Shown here piece after piece: positions 25,361 through 37,580 of a DNA stretch of 64,000 bases; the first letter of the stretch is position 1, and each line of letters starts with the position of its first letter. Origin of the DNA: Bombyx mori (taxonomy: Eukaryota > Arthropoda > Insecta > Lepidoptera > Bombycidae); the NCBI RefSeq assembly GCF_030269925.1, contig NC_085110.1, forward strand, positions 1,984,001 through 2,048,000, written 5' to 3'. The position numbers and the translations under genes were made by a program. The notes below the pieces were generated by a model, which had not been told where the DNA came from, ran no database searches, and worked only from the letters and a program-made list of their open reading frames with translations.

Positions 25361-26950
25361 CTGTAGTACTCGATAGCGAGCCTTCGAGATTTAAGTTACC
25401 GTATGTCGAAACAATTTTCGTGCTATCGATTATGAGTATAAGCATCGAGTTTCGAGAACTGGACGATTCGATTGCGAAAAGAAAGTATGTAAACTCATTC
25501 CTGCTGTTGAAATTAATTCTTTTTACGGACAGTAGGGGCGCTGTTTAAATCCTATAATTTTTTTCTAGACAGCGATACGGATACTTTTACGATCGAGTAT
25601 TTACGGCTAGACGCATTCCGCGGTTTTAGTGGCGTTACAATTCTAATTCTGAAGTGTGGTTATTAGTTGAAGTTTCATCTTTTATTAATTTAAGCATTCA
25701 ATCATTTCGGTCTATTGTTCCATATAAGAACTTAGTGTTTCTAATAATTTTCGTTTGGAGAATAGTTCATTTATGCTGTCACGTTCTCGTCTGCGTTAAA
25801 ATTGCGATTCATAAAAAACGTGTATGTATTTTTCGCGACATAACTCTCCGGCCCATAAATCATATTGTCTCTGCTAAAAAAATATGCATAAAATTCGTAA
25901 GTAATAAATTATATTTAAATTATTTTAAAAAGAAAATAAGTGTATGTAAATTGCAATATCGTAATCATATCATAGCTATCAACATAATTAATTAGACCGG
26001 TGTCATTATATGATCTTATCTTAAACAAGTCAGGATCGTATATTAAAATTAACCACTATCAAAGTTTTCTGGAAACCATTTAGGTAATACTGTTAAGAAT
26101 GTTCACGAGTGCTCACAGTGGTACAGCAAATTTCACGTTCGCTTGTTCGCAAAAAAAAAGGACTACTAATAAGCTATGACGTGAATCCGTAGATGGAACA
26201 ATAACTCCTTACGAATAAGAGATAAGCAAAACATGGCTACCGCACTAAAACAGCAGAGATAAAAACACGAGATCCAATCTGTAAACAATGGTACGTGTAT
26301 CCACGCTCTCATTAGCCTCGTCGAGCACAGGCCTCGGGAAATTGTGCAATTCCACGGGAATCGACCGAATCGACCGAGCGATTTGTAATCGATTGATTGT
26401 GCTCGGGATGGCGCATCACTATTTATTTTTAATCTGTGAGTAATGGCCGAATGAGTCATGTTGTTTTGTTTTGCATATTACAATCATACGTTTTATCGTC
26501 TGCATAATATTTCATATGATCCAAGTATACATACAAAGATTCATATTCAATATTAAGGATTAAATGTTTAAAATCTTGATAACACTATCGTGATTTTTAT
26601 TTAAATTAGTTTAATTTAAATTTCAATTGATGTGGAAAAACCAAGAATTAATAAAATTGGACACAGACATTAACCAACATCTACGATATTTAAATTGTAT
26701 TTTAAGCATTCATATACAAACAAACGGTCAGATTACGGTCAAATGTAATAATTAATGTTATTATGCACATTCAAATAGAATTGGACATTAATTATTCAAC
26801 TTTTCGCTGAATTAAAAATGTATATAGTTAGTTATAGACGTTAAATTGATAAAAATGACAAATTTAAAAGTATCTCTTGATTTATGGTCACTTTTTGTTA
26901 AAAGTTAGTTTAAACCGTCGCCGCTTAAAGGATTTTAAGCGGCGACCTAT
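25361..26950. other. AT-rich, no gene recognised
   Basis: Includes a 113-codon plus ORF (25654-25995) and a 97-codon minus ORF (26166-26459). Both lack recognisable motifs; the first is AT-driven and hydrophobic-basic and looks accidental. Confidence 0.4.
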
Positions 26951-27310
26951 CTATTTCCTATCTATGCGGATAGCTTTGAGAGGCTATTTCAGCTTCTCCT
27001 TGACGTGTAGGTGAGCTCACAGGGCTCAGACCGGAGTGTTGCTAACAATGACCTTAGCAAGAGCAGTGCTTCGCAGAATCTAACACCGGATTGGAAACGC
27101 GACCCACTGAGAAGATCCGACGACAAACTCAGTGGGCTGTGTCTGTGTTAATTTACTCGTCGAACCCTTCATCGCAAGCGACGGGTTCGGTGAGGACGGT
27201 GACCAGTGCTTGAGGTACCTAAAAGCACCGTTAATGGATCGGGAGGATCCGTAATGACGTGCTTATTGCGACGTCGACTGCTTACCAATCGGTTCACAGG
27301 ATCGGGTATG
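26951..27310 (-). mobile_element. LINE family B 3' end
   Basis: A long, well-preserved copy. It shows 'gataGctttgagaggc', 'gtaggtgagctcacaggg', 'gagcagtgcttcgcagaat', 'cactgagaagatccgacg', the GTCGAACCC block and 'gcaccgttaatggatcggg' in the standard antisense order. It has no obvious poly(T). Confidence 0.85.
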
Positions 27311-27480
27311 CGCGAAGGATAAGACATCAGTTGCTTGTATCAAGCGAACCGACTATGTCAGAGTTCTAATTCAAAATCAATCAATAGATTTTTCCGACTA
27401 TTTATGATTTTCACGTTGAATTAACAACAACAAACCTACTTATAGATTAATTTAATTGTGTAATTAAACGTAATGTAACA

Positions 27481-27594
27481 AATCCGCACCGGTAGAGAGT
27501 TACTGCAATTCCTGCCTAATACTGCCGTGAAGGTTGGAGCAGCTGTAATAGATTTGGACCCAATATCTCAAGGTGACGGCATTTACGTTGTACT
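27481..27594 (+). mobile_element. Degenerate Bm1 fragment
   Basis: 'tctcaaggtgacggcattta', 'cgttgta' and 'ctgccgtgaagg' in Bm1 order but with large internal deletions. It is much older than the neighbouring copy. Confidence 0.55.
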
Positions 27595-27675
27595 AACTGT
27601 GTTAGTAAGTTACTCCTTATTACATCAGCTATCTGCCAGTAAAAGTCTCGTCAACATTGGTCGAGCCGTTCCAGA

Positions 27676-27860
27676 GCCGTGAAGCAGTAATGCGTTTCGG
27701 TTTGAAGGGTGGGGCAGCCGTTGTAACTATACTTGAGACCTTAGAACTTATATCTCAAAGTGGTTGGTGCATTTACGTTGTAGATGTCTACGGACTCCAG
27801 TAACCACTTAACACCAGGTGGGCTGTGAGCTAGTCCACCCATCTAAACAATAAAAAAAAA
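27676..27860 (+). mobile_element. Bm1 SINE, strongly 5' truncated
   Basis: Starts mid-body at 'gccgtgaagcagtaatgcg', runs to 'ccatctaaacaataaaaaaaa'. Little diverged. Confidence 0.87.
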
Positions 27861-28462
27861 GGAAAAATCGGGATGTTTTTGTTGTCCAATGTTTTTACTG
27901 TAAACAATGCGGTTCTTATCGTAATCAATGCAAAAATACCGATTTATCCGCAATTTATGTATCATAATCGTTATATAATTATAAGATCGTTCTCACAGAT
28001 ATTTCGCGGATGAATTCACTAATTTTGTATCGATAAATAACGTCTGGATAAGATAAGAATGAGTGTGTGATAGTTGCGCAATCCACGGTCGGGTCATAAG
28101 TTATCTGTTCTGTTTATAAATTGACGTTTAGCACAAACTTAAGTCGACGACTGTCGGACGGAAAGTAAGAACGCCACTTAGTCGGTGAATCACGCAGCTG
28201 CTATGTGACCGAAGTGCTTCGTGTGGTATCAAAACACCATGGACGTCGGACCTGTTGATTGGCCGTTCCGAAGGCCATAACGCCGTTGGTTGATTTTCAT
28301 GATATTCGTAGGATTTTACGACCAATAACAGATACGGCGACTCATCCGAAACGAAACTCGATAGTCCACGTAATTATTTCCGGTGTGAATTGATTAATAA
28401 CATTCTGACGGATTAACATATTTCGTATTTACGGGGCGTAGAACGCGGAGTTTCATTTTAAA

Positions 28463-28602
28463 TTTTTTTAATTTTATTATTTCTTAGATGGGTGGACGAG
28501 CTCATAGCCCAATCTGGTGTTAAGTGGTTATTGGAGCCCATAGACATCCACAACGTAAATGCGCCACCCACCTTGAGGTATAAGTTCTAAGGTCTCAAGT
28601 TA
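28463..28602 (-). mobile_element. Bm1 SINE 3' fragment
   Basis: AT tail, 'cttagatgggtggacgagc', 'cccatagacatccacaacg' and 'aagttctaaggtctcaag', where it stops. About 140 bp of the 3' end. Confidence 0.85.
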
Positions 28603-29503
28603 CATTTTCATTCTTAGGTTTTTTATTTACGAGAATCGAAGGTAGTTTTCCCGTCTTATTAGCATACCTCGTGTAGCAATAAGCACGCAATTTTGACAGA
28701 TCGTATCATTATGCGCGTTCAAAAGCAACCTGTCTTCGGATAGCGCGATCGCCGCCCGCGATACGAGTCCAACGACAATAACTGGACAGCCGCGCGATGT
28801 GTGGCCACCCTAACTTTTTTGCACGATTATAGATTGTATTGTGTTATGAATCGATATTTATTTCGCAGTTGTCTTCTTGTGTTCATGTTTTTATACGCGT
28901 GCTGTGCGTCTGAGATGTCGATAGTTTTTGCCCGTGATACGTGTGCTATTCGTGTATACTTAGTGCTTTTCATTTTGTGTTGTTTTAATCGATTCTTGTA
29001 ACGAATGACGAGGAAATTTCTCGAAACGACCCATTTGTTTTCTTTATGTCTTCACTAGGGCTATTAATTACTCCTTCAGTGACTACGAACTAAGTTTGAT
29101 ATTAGTATTAGTGTTGTATCTAAATCATAACATGGGCTGCTTCAAGGCAATTTGATTTAAACACATCGGTGGTTTTTGTTTTGTGTGGAATTAATTGTTT
29201 TCATCGTCAACCATAGTCGTTTGACAGGTTTGCTTGAACGAGTTTGATGTGTTTAAACATGTTTTTATTAGTATTTATGTATGTATAATATGTGTGTTAT
29301 GTGTGACGGAATCTTCGAATCATTTTCACCGATTTCAAAAGGTTCAATTAACTTAAATATTTTGCGCAGGCATTAATGGCCGATAAAGGCACAATAAATT
29401 GACAATTTCGTTCGCTACAAAAATAATTAAATTAATTTTTAGTTCGTTTTGGTATTTATGCTTGTTTTTCCTTATTTTTTATCTATCTATAAATTTTTAT
29501 CTA
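28603..29503. other. No gene recognised
   Basis: Moderately GC-rich at 28680-28800, then AT-rich. A 66-codon hydrophobic plus ORF (28801-29001) could be read as a membrane peptide but has no supporting feature. Confidence 0.35.
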
Positions 29504-29789
29504 TCTATATAAAAATTAATTGATGTTCGTTAGTCTTGCTAAAACTAGGGAACGGCTGGACCGATTTAGCTAATTTTGGTCTTGAATTATTTGTGGAAGT
29601 CCAGAGAAGGTTTAAAAGGTAGATAAATATGAAAATGCTCGGAATTAAATAAAAATAATCATTTTGTTTTTCCTTTGACGTGTCCCCCGTCGGACGGATT
29701 CCTTTTGTTTGTTTTAAGTTTATTTTATACAAAAGTTTAGGTCTTTTATTTATCGATTGAGGCACTACGAAGTCTGCCGGGTCAGCTAG
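29504..29789 (+). mobile_element. Non-autonomous Helitron (family H1)
   Basis: 5' end TCTATATAAAAA preceded by A; 3' end 'tgccgggtcagctag' followed by T. This is the 5'-TC...CTAG-3' arrangement inserted between A and T expected of Helitrons. The body shares 'gaacggctggaccgattt' and 'aggcactacgaagtctgcc' with the copies at 42957 and 59677. No Rep/helicase coding region is present. Confidence 0.78.
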
Positions 29790-29842
29790 TATATTATATT
29801 TATTAATTATTATGCTTGATGAAGTGATTGTACCAATAGTAT

Positions 29843-30016
29843 TTTTTATTGCTTAGATGGCCTTGCACCTGGTGTTTAGTGGCTCCCGGAGTCCATAGAC
29901 ACCAACAACGAAAATGCCGGCACCCACATTGAGACTTGAGTTTTAAGGCTGCGACACCCTTCAAATCGAAACCGAACCAAAACATTACTGCTTCACAGCA
30001 GTAACAGGTAGGATTG
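29843..30016 (-). mobile_element. Degenerate Bm1 SINE
   Basis: 'attgcttagatgg', 'gtccatagacaccaacaac' and 'cattactgcttcacagcag' in antisense Bm1 order with many substitutions and gaps. Confidence 0.7.
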
Positions 30017-32495
30017 TTTCGGCATAATTATTTCCGAAAAAAAGGTCTCATTCCTGGTTGGTAGAAAAAAAAAGTCAACCAACCGATGGCGCGAAAGAAT
30101 TTTCCGTTTTAATGTCATTGGATCTTACTTCGGGTAGTTTGTTTAGTGTTTGTGCACATCTAAAACGCATTTGTAGTCGTTAAGTGTCCACACGGTTCGC
30201 TATTATTGAGTTCGGAGACTTTTGTGCTGAGCACACGAGAGCTTACCTGTAAAGAAACAAATCATTGTCAGAGAAAATTTAAACGAAAATAGAACGCTAA
30301 GTCTTAATATTTACTTTCAAAACTGCAATTTGTAATATACTCGTGACGATTGCGTGGCATTTTTTTTTTCTAATCATAATAATAAATGGAACATTTAAAA
30401 CAATAAAGCTATATAAATAATGATATCGCGTGCTATGCAGCCAAAACTATTTTCCCGTATTTACCATGAGTGCCCCATTTCTGTTTCCTGTATCGATGAT
30501 AATATTTAGGTGTATAAAGACTAGGGAGTTTGGTGTAGGTTAGAAGATAGTTTACTGAAAACAATTTTTGACTGTATACATATATGTATGTATATCATCA
30601 AATCGCATGTTTCCAATATGAAATAGTCAAACATTCCGTATTAAATGGTAGTATACTAAAAGTTGTTACGCCTTCGCCTATAAGAAAAAGTGTCTATGAA
30701 TTTTCCTAGTGTCATATTATTTTTCTGGAGATAACAAAACAATTCCCCTTGCGAATGAATGGTTTACAAAGATTAAAAAAAATAATTGAAATTAAAATTA
30801 AAAAAAAAATCACGTCATTCCGTTGCTTCTTTTCGCGATGAAGAATAAATAAACACATACATACTTTCACATTTATAACAGTAATAAATGTATGAAAGTA
30901 TGGATAATTGAGATTTTCACGTCATTTATCAAAATGGGTAGTGATCTACAAATAAATGTAGTGATATTAACGTTGTGTGTTGTGATGTCAATAGAATCCG
31001 ATAACCACTTTCCACCAAAAAGCTCTTCCAGCATTCCAAGCAATTCTAAAATAATTTGATTTTTATTTGGTATATAGTATATATATTTATATATGTAAAT
31101 ACTTAAGATCCATGATATCCACGATGGATCCATGATGGATAAGTCCCATACTAAAACATCCCAGCTTGTGGCCAAGTGAATGAGTCTAATTTGTTAATTT
31201 TAATTATTAATAATAATTTTATTTATCTAGTTTTATTAGCCTATCAAAAGGCCGTTCTATTTTCGAAGTATTACTGGCTGATCGACTATCTTTTTAATAC
31301 GCCACGCTATCTCTTATGCCTAAAGCCACAGGCGATACAAAAATTCTTTGACTGTCACTTTAACGGGGTTATTCCATGCCTGTCGCAAGGTTGCCCCCGT
31401 GTCGCGTGAGGTTCCACACGTTATCGCAGTATCACTCCATCCATATTGCGTATCACGCGATCTTAACATGCGTGACGCAAATATTTTGTATATTCTGTAG
31501 GTGTATGATGGATCTCGTGTGTGTTTGTATGTATCGAATCATGCAACTCTGAAATCGGTCTCTTTCTTCTAATGAAGTATCCCTTCCCCAGCTTAATAAG
31601 TAAATCATATAATCAAAGAGAAATCACATACGATAATGTGGCCTTAAAAATCAAGAGAATAAACCGTAAAAAGAATGTAGAATACATATTATGTACACTA
31701 CATATTCTGCTACGATTACAATTATTATAATTTGCGTAATTACTAGTGGTAGGAAGTCTTGTTAGTCTGCAGGGGCATTTTGGTGTATGTATTGTGGTAT
31801 ACATACTAACGCATTTAGTAAAAAGTGATTATTTTATTATTGCAAACAGACACTCCAATTTTATTTATTTGTATGGATGTTGATTGCTTTGCTTAATAAG
31901 AAGTAGCAAACGTAAACAGCAACATCGCGATAAGCTATTCAATTCTCAAAGGAGTAGTGATAGGTGTTTCTGCGTGCGGAGACCCGGGGTAGACCGTCAA
32001 CACACCTAGATGGCTATCTTAGACGCCCACAGAACCTTTGTGTTGCCTCGCTATGGCCTGTGAGGATAACGTTGCACTTGGGACAACGATATATTGCGGA
32101 ATGCTTGTCAAAAGAATTTGTATTGAAGGGTCTTGGATAATTTGGAAGATATTTGAAAGTAGGCTTTGAAATGTAAAGTAAACATTAAACTCTGATCATA
32201 AGTAAAACTCACTGACGTACTGTAACAAATTGAAGCAAAAAAATGAAGGTCCGGTCGTGTGCCAGGATTTCCATTACTGGTCAATATTAACAAAATACAA
32301 GCAGGGTATTAAACGATCACCGAAATCATTGGAATTGCTGAAGAAGGCCCTTAGCAGGAACACCGTGATTCGAGCGAAACACTTTGCAGTGCGAGAGCGG
32401 GAGAGAGAAATTTCATTCCTAATTATTCAAAACTAACGCTTCCGCGCGCACTGTTAGTAAGGATCCCTAATTTTTTCAAAAAATATTATATACTA
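30017..32495. other. No gene recognised
   Basis: AT-rich. Contains a weak hairpin at about 30862-30901 and a short scrap of Bm1 middle sequence at about 31725-31768 ('ataatttgcgtaattact'). The 100-codon minus ORF at 30873-31175 is AT-driven. I cannot identify the block at 31900-32440. Confidence 0.4.
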
Positions 32496-32706
32496 TGTTT
32501 TTTTTTTATTGCTCTTGTAGGCCCATCAAATTTTGTCTCAACGGATGTTTGGATCGGGTCGGAAAAACCGTTTTAATGCGAGACAAAATAGAACCCGTCT
32601 TTTTGCCGGAGCGGATAAACATGCTATTTCAGTCTGATGATATAAGCCCTAACTATCAGACTAATTCGTCGTTAATTCGTTGCACACATCATCATCATCA
32701 TTAGGT

Positions 32707-32870
32707 TATATATTATACTTTTTTTTCATTGCTCTTGTAGGCAGACGAGCATACGGCCCACCTGATGGTGAGTGGTTACCGTCGCCCATGGACTTCAGCA
32801 ATGCCAGGGGCAGAGCCAAGCCGCTGCCTACAAAACAAACAAACAACAAACAGTGCCTGCTGTCACTCGG
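32707..32870 (-). mobile_element. LINE family C 3' end (CR1/L2-like coding tail)
   Basis: On the minus strand the frame reads SMGDGNHSPSGGPYARLP followed by TRAMKKK, a carboxyl tail I recognise as common in lepidopteran LINE reverse transcriptases, then the A tail (T run at about 32719-32727 on plus). A related copy is at 46876-47034. Clade assignment is uncertain. Confidence 0.6.
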
Positions 32871-32879
32871 GAATAGTGC

Positions 32880-33109
32880 AGCTTCCAAAAAGTGAAAGAA
32901 TTTTTCAAATCGGTTCAGTAGTTTCGAAGCCTATTCAATACAAACAAACAAACAAATATTTCCTCTTTATAATATTAAGTATAGAAGTAAAGATTAATAT
33001 TTATTTCGAAAGGCTATAAAAATCGATTTACGTAAAAATCGATGCGCGTATGTTCCCTGTAAACTCCGAAACGGCTGAATCGATTTCGATGAGATTTCCA
33101 GGTAATGTT
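32880..33109 (-). mobile_element. Helitron-like fragment(s) splitting LINE C
   Basis: 'aaatcggttcagtagtttc' with 'acaaacaaacaaac' and 'tttataatattaagtatag' is the reversed 5' end of the H2-type Helitron seen intact at 56897-57326. The following 'aacggctgaatcgatttcg' is another Helitron-associated block. They separate two parts of a LINE C remnant. Confidence 0.5.
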
Positions 33110-33345
33110 CAAATCCACAAGCCTCGTTTGAAGAAGGACATATTATCATAGCGCTCGGGAAACACCGTAGAGGGGAGTTCATTACAAAGCCAGATGGTAC
33201 GTGACAAAAAAGATTTCTGGAAATGCACTGTGGATGAACGCAGTGGTTCTATCTAGTATGGATGAACTTTTGGAAGCTTTAACGACGAAGGAAGATCTTC
33301 CACCGAGCGGGTGATATTGCTCGGCATACCGGCGGTCCAACTGAA
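33110..33345 (-). pseudogene. LINE family C reverse transcriptase remnant
   Basis: 'aagcctcgtttgaagaagg', 'gctcgggaaacaccgt' and 'gaaatgcactgtggatgaac' are antisense coding blocks of a decayed LINE whose 3' tail is at 32707-32870. The frame is broken by stops. The first block is shared with the copy at 47010-47034. Confidence 0.55.
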
Positions 33346-33511
33346 GTTTTTTTTTATTTATTCCTATCTATGTTGATAGTCTTGAGAGGCTATATTAGCT
33401 TCTCCTTAACGTGTAGGTGAGCTAACGGGGCTCAAACCGGGTGTATTGCTAACACTGGCCCTAGCAAGAGCAGTACTTCGCAAAATCTACCACCGGATCG
33501 GAAACGCGATG
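33346..33511 (-). mobile_element. LINE family B 3' end with poly(A)
   Basis: A T run at 33346-33354 marks the tail, followed by 'gatagtcttgagaggctat', 'gtgtaggtgagctaacggg', 'gagcagtacttcgc' and 'ccaccggatcggaaacgcga'. Truncated after about 165 bp. Confidence 0.85.
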
Positions 33512-34329
33512 TGCGATGGTAACGAGATGATGGTATCATCAAACAATTCCTCAGAGCCAAATATTTGATATTGTAGCTTTACTAGTTGTTTACTAGAACG
33601 ATAGTAAAAACTTACAATATACATTTTTAATTGTATCTAATAAAGCTGAATTTACAGTTTTACATGGCTCTGATTACGTAATTTTTGAGATCTGCATTTT
33701 TATTTAAGACTTTTCAGAAATCTGTTTCAAAATTAATTATCGTTGGTTTCTTTGCAATGATAATTAAGTATACGAAAATAGTTAAAGCTTTTGAGACAAC
33801 AACATTGATGCCTTCATAAAACAGAATACAGTTGCTTATAACAACACTCTCGGACCAGTGGCTTTCAATCACAAATTACATTACAAATAAATAAAAATCT
33901 ATACAAACGACTAACGAATAAAAATAAACTAGATAGACTTTTATTTTGAACACGCTCTTATCGAGAACCATTGAATCAAAGGTTCGTTTATCTCCGAACT
34001 AAAAGCTGCGGTATCTAGCGCATCTGGATCTCGGTACGGCTACACGTGTACAGATAATGAACGCACGTAAAGTGTACAGTCCACTGGGCGGGCGGTGGTT
34101 GCGTCGATAATAATGCATTATGTTGCGTCCTCATTTAGTGCGTCGCTTGCGGAACAACGGGCGCGTCAGATCAGAGGTGCTAAGGATTTTATTGGAACTA
34201 GCTAACAAGACTAACTAATAAGACTTTTTAACAACAGTAACAGATGAAATAGCTGTTAACGTCACAAATTATAATTGACAGTAGTAGTAGTAGTAGTTCT
34301 ATTTTTCCAACTGGAAAGGCAAATGTATC

Positions 34330-34646
34330 ATACCATACGGCATGAAGTGATTTGAAATGAAGTTGATTAATTTGGAACACTAATCAATTTGCATGAAATT
34401 TAATGAAATCATATGATATGAGATGAAATATAATTTCAGTAAAATGGTTATTTATTGAGACTTTTCCAGTGGATTTTTTGGAGGATCCCGACTTTCAGCG
34501 GCTTTGTTTCATTTTCCCACATTTGTGAACTTTCACAGATATTAAACAGTTAATAAACCACCGTTATTATACACTTAAACATGAAGAAACACTAAATAGA
34601 CCAACAATTCATACAACTTTACTCCTCGCTTTCCCGCCAAAAAGTC
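34330..34646 (-). repeat. Interspersed repeat family D, copy 1
   Basis: Reverse-complement relative of 47398-47825: shared blocks include 'aataaaccaccgttattat', 'cccacatttgtgaactttc', 'atgatatgagatgaaat' and the TTGGCGGGAA-type end. Non-coding; element class unknown. Confidence 0.7.
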
Positions 34647-34719
34647 AGTTATAAGTTGTCAGTTATAAGACAATTGAGACATGAGTTCTAAGTGTCAATT
34701 GTATTGTTTAAAGCGTTGT

Positions 34720-34815
34720 CACGCCCATCAAAATAACTACATTACTGCTTCGCTGCAGGTATAGGCAGAGTGGTGGTTCATATCCCAGTCAGCTCATAAT
34801 ACGCCCTGTCACCAA
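34720..34815 (-). mobile_element. Degenerate Bm1 fragment
   Basis: 'acattactgcttcgctgcag' and 'ataggcagagtggtggttc' match the antisense Bm1 middle; the rest is eroded. Confidence 0.5.
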
Positions 34816-35343
34816 AAAATTGAAATTCGTTTGGTAGAATTCCGGTGATGAACGCGCTCTATAATTTTTCGTATCTCGTTTTCCATGGCTACTCTGAAAT
34901 ATTCCACTTAAATCCCGTTCGACGAAAGATATGCAGCTACACGGGTGTGTAGATACCAGTTGTACGGCAACGAAATTTATAGTGAATCTATCTTCAGTGT
35001 ATCTTCAGCAGTGAAGTTCTCGCGGCTGATTCGATGATGCATTTACGTATGTAGCATAAGTTTAAAAAAATGTTAGCATTAAAAAAAGTTTATTACCATT
35101 TTTTACTCTGTCAAAAGATTATAGTATTTTTTGTTTTTTTTATTTCCATCGACGAGGTTGTAGTGTAATTTAGGATTGTTTTTCTTTTCATCTTCAGTTC
35201 AGCTTTGTGTTAAACGTCAAAAAAATCCTGAGCGAGCACTAAGTTGCCAATCTAGTATCAGAAAGTTATCGTTGTTTGTGAAATATAGGAAATAAAAGTC
35301 ACCTTTAAATAAAATAAATAGAGTAAATAAGAGAACTTTATTT

Positions 35344-35700
35344 GAGCGTCTCTCTCTCTCTCTCTTCGATCGGTCCCTCACTGCTGAGGATCGTGACTCC
35401 GTCCGATTTCGTCAACCAACTGTCTCCATCGATCCCGCCCTGCAGCCCGGTGGAGTGCGTCGCTGATAGGTATCCCCAGTTCCTCCGCTATTTGGTCCGA
35501 CCATCGTTTGGGACATCTACCCCTAGGCCTTTTTCCCTCTATTTTACCGGTCACCACAAGGCGTTCCAAATTGCTGGTATCCCTACGTGCAACATGACCA
35601 AAATACCGCAATATTCTTTGTAGACAGATTGTGGATAGACGTTGAATCTTTTCTATTTTTAACTGCCTGAGAATAGATATTTGAGCGTACATCATACAAA
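35344..35700 (-). pseudogene. Carboxyl end of a LINE endonuclease-reverse transcriptase (RTE-like)
   Basis: A 164-codon minus ORF ends at 35378. Its last 105 residues read as the tail of a LINE polyprotein: LRYFGHVARRD, then GKRPRGRCPKRWSDQI, then RDRWRQLVDEI. This tail is very common in insect RTE-like endonuclease-reverse transcriptases. The upstream 60 residues look unrelated, so the element is 5' truncated near 35700. It ends in a (TC)8 run at 35349-35364, a simple-repeat tail of the kind RTE elements often have. Confidence 0.75.
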
Positions 35701-36542
35701 ATACAAGGAAGACGTTCTTATTTTGGCGGGCACTATTTTGTGCTAAGTAATTGGATTCAAACAGGTTTTGCTTTTTGTCATGAAAAAAAATGCTGAAAGC
35801 AATATTTAGGTGTCGATTACTGTAGTAATTAGAGTGTAGCCCTTGAAGAAATAATAAGTCTAGTTTTCTCATGTCCTAGCTAAGGTGAGATCCAATACTT
35901 CATATACATAGTCACTAAAAGTCACACCTGCTTTGGAAGACACGCATAGTCACATAAATAAATGGGAAGGCAGCGACACAGATTTAAAATTTAAATCACT
36001 TAACATATTAAACATGAAAATATAAACATTATCACATAAAACTTTTGAATTTATATTACTATTTTCATTATAATTCTATCGTACTGACTGACGGATCGTA
36101 TCTCGGTAAAATGTTGAATTTTGTGATTTTGATTTGACATTCAACCGGTTGCTTGAGAATGTGCGGCTTTTTTTTTTATCGGAACTTTTTTGACTGACGA
36201 GGTTAATATTGAACTTGATAAAGTTATATTGTTGAACTATTAGACTTAATTTTTAAGATTTAATTAAAAAATGTTACACATTCAGATATGGATAATGAAT
36301 TTTCGCGTTATACACATCAGCAGAAAATTGCATGACACAAAAACAGGTATCTTGCATAAACAATAACAGCTGATCTGTTGAAATTAAAGAATTTGATGGT
36401 GATGACCATAGATATTTTGGGAATTCTCCATCTTCCATTCCGAACAAGTAATTTTATTACGACTCAAATGGTTAATTAATTACAGAAATCGTTTAATTTG
36501 ATGCGCGTGTGATAGTATGCGCACACTTACTGATTCGTTACT
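35701..36542. other. AT-rich, no gene recognised
   Basis: No repeat family or coding pattern seen on either strand. Confidence 0.4.
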
Positions 36543-36797
36543 GAGGTCGCCCGGTCACCGTTCTCGTTGAACCAATCGCTTATGACAAAAGGTTCGGTGA
36601 GTAAAGTAACCCATTGAGTCTCTTGCCCGATCTTCTGAGTAGGTCGTGTTTCCGATCCGGTGGTAGACTCTGCGAATCACTGTTCTTGTTAGGGCTAGTG
36701 TTAGCAAGGTCGTCAGGGTAGAGCCCCGTGAGCTCACCTACTCGCTCGGTTACGCTGGCATATAGCCTTTAAAGGCTACCAGATCAGGTAGGAAAAA
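36543..36797 (+). mobile_element. LINE family B 3' end
   Basis: Sense copy: 'cggtcaccgttctcgttgaa', 'tttccgatccggtggtag', 'gccccgtgagctcacctact' and 'aggtaggaaaaaa' at the tail. Moderately diverged. Confidence 0.82.
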
Positions 36798-37276
36798 ATA
36801 CCTGAGGTCTGATGCTTATATGTACAACACCGACACTGACATCTCAATTAGAATTCGAATAAATACTTCGCTGCCCACAAAAGTGTTCACGCGGAGTTTT
36901 CAGTCGTTAAAAATGAACGTCAAAAAAATTTAGGCCGTATTAATAATTAAATCGTTCACGTAATGAAACACGTTATATACGGGCGAGGTCGGGCGCGCCC
37001 ACTAGTTGTTATCTACGCGGCACAGATAATAAACTGCTTAGTAATATCATTAGCATACTGCTGCGTGGCTGTCACAAAATATGTTTATGTTGTACACACA
37101 ATATACAGAATGTACTTGATGGTGTTTTGGAGTTCTTGCTGAAAACGAAAGTTAAGGTAAACTTTTATTCCTTACTTAATCGCTGGTGCCGAATGCAGGC
37201 AGCATTGGAGGATGCTGGTGCAAAAGCTAGACCAAGGTGTCACGACCCTCAGTAATGAGGAAGCGACGAAGAAGAA

Positions 37277-37580
37277 GAATCTCTGGTAGCCTAATAGGCT
37301 ATTTCAGCTGCGCCCAGATGGGTAGGTGAGCTCACGGACTCAACCTGAGAGAATATGCTAACACTACCCTAGCAAGAGTAGTACTTCGCAGAATTTACAA
37401 CAGCATCGGAATCGCGACCCACTGAGAAGATCCGGCGAGAAACTCAGTGGGCTGTGTCTGTGGGTTAGTTCAAACGGTGACCAGTGCTTGAGAGGCCTAA
37501 AAGCACCGAGGGTGAATCCAGGGGATCGGACCAGACGTGTTTCGCGTGACGGCGGCTTTGTATTGCCCCGTTGCGATCGG
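37277..37580 (-). mobile_element. LINE family B 3' end
   Basis: Antisense copy with 'gtaggtgagctcacgg', 'gagaagatccggcgagaaac', 'agtgggctgtgtctgtggg' and 'tgaccagtgcttgag'. An internal deletion removes most of the GTCGAACCC block. Confidence 0.83.
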
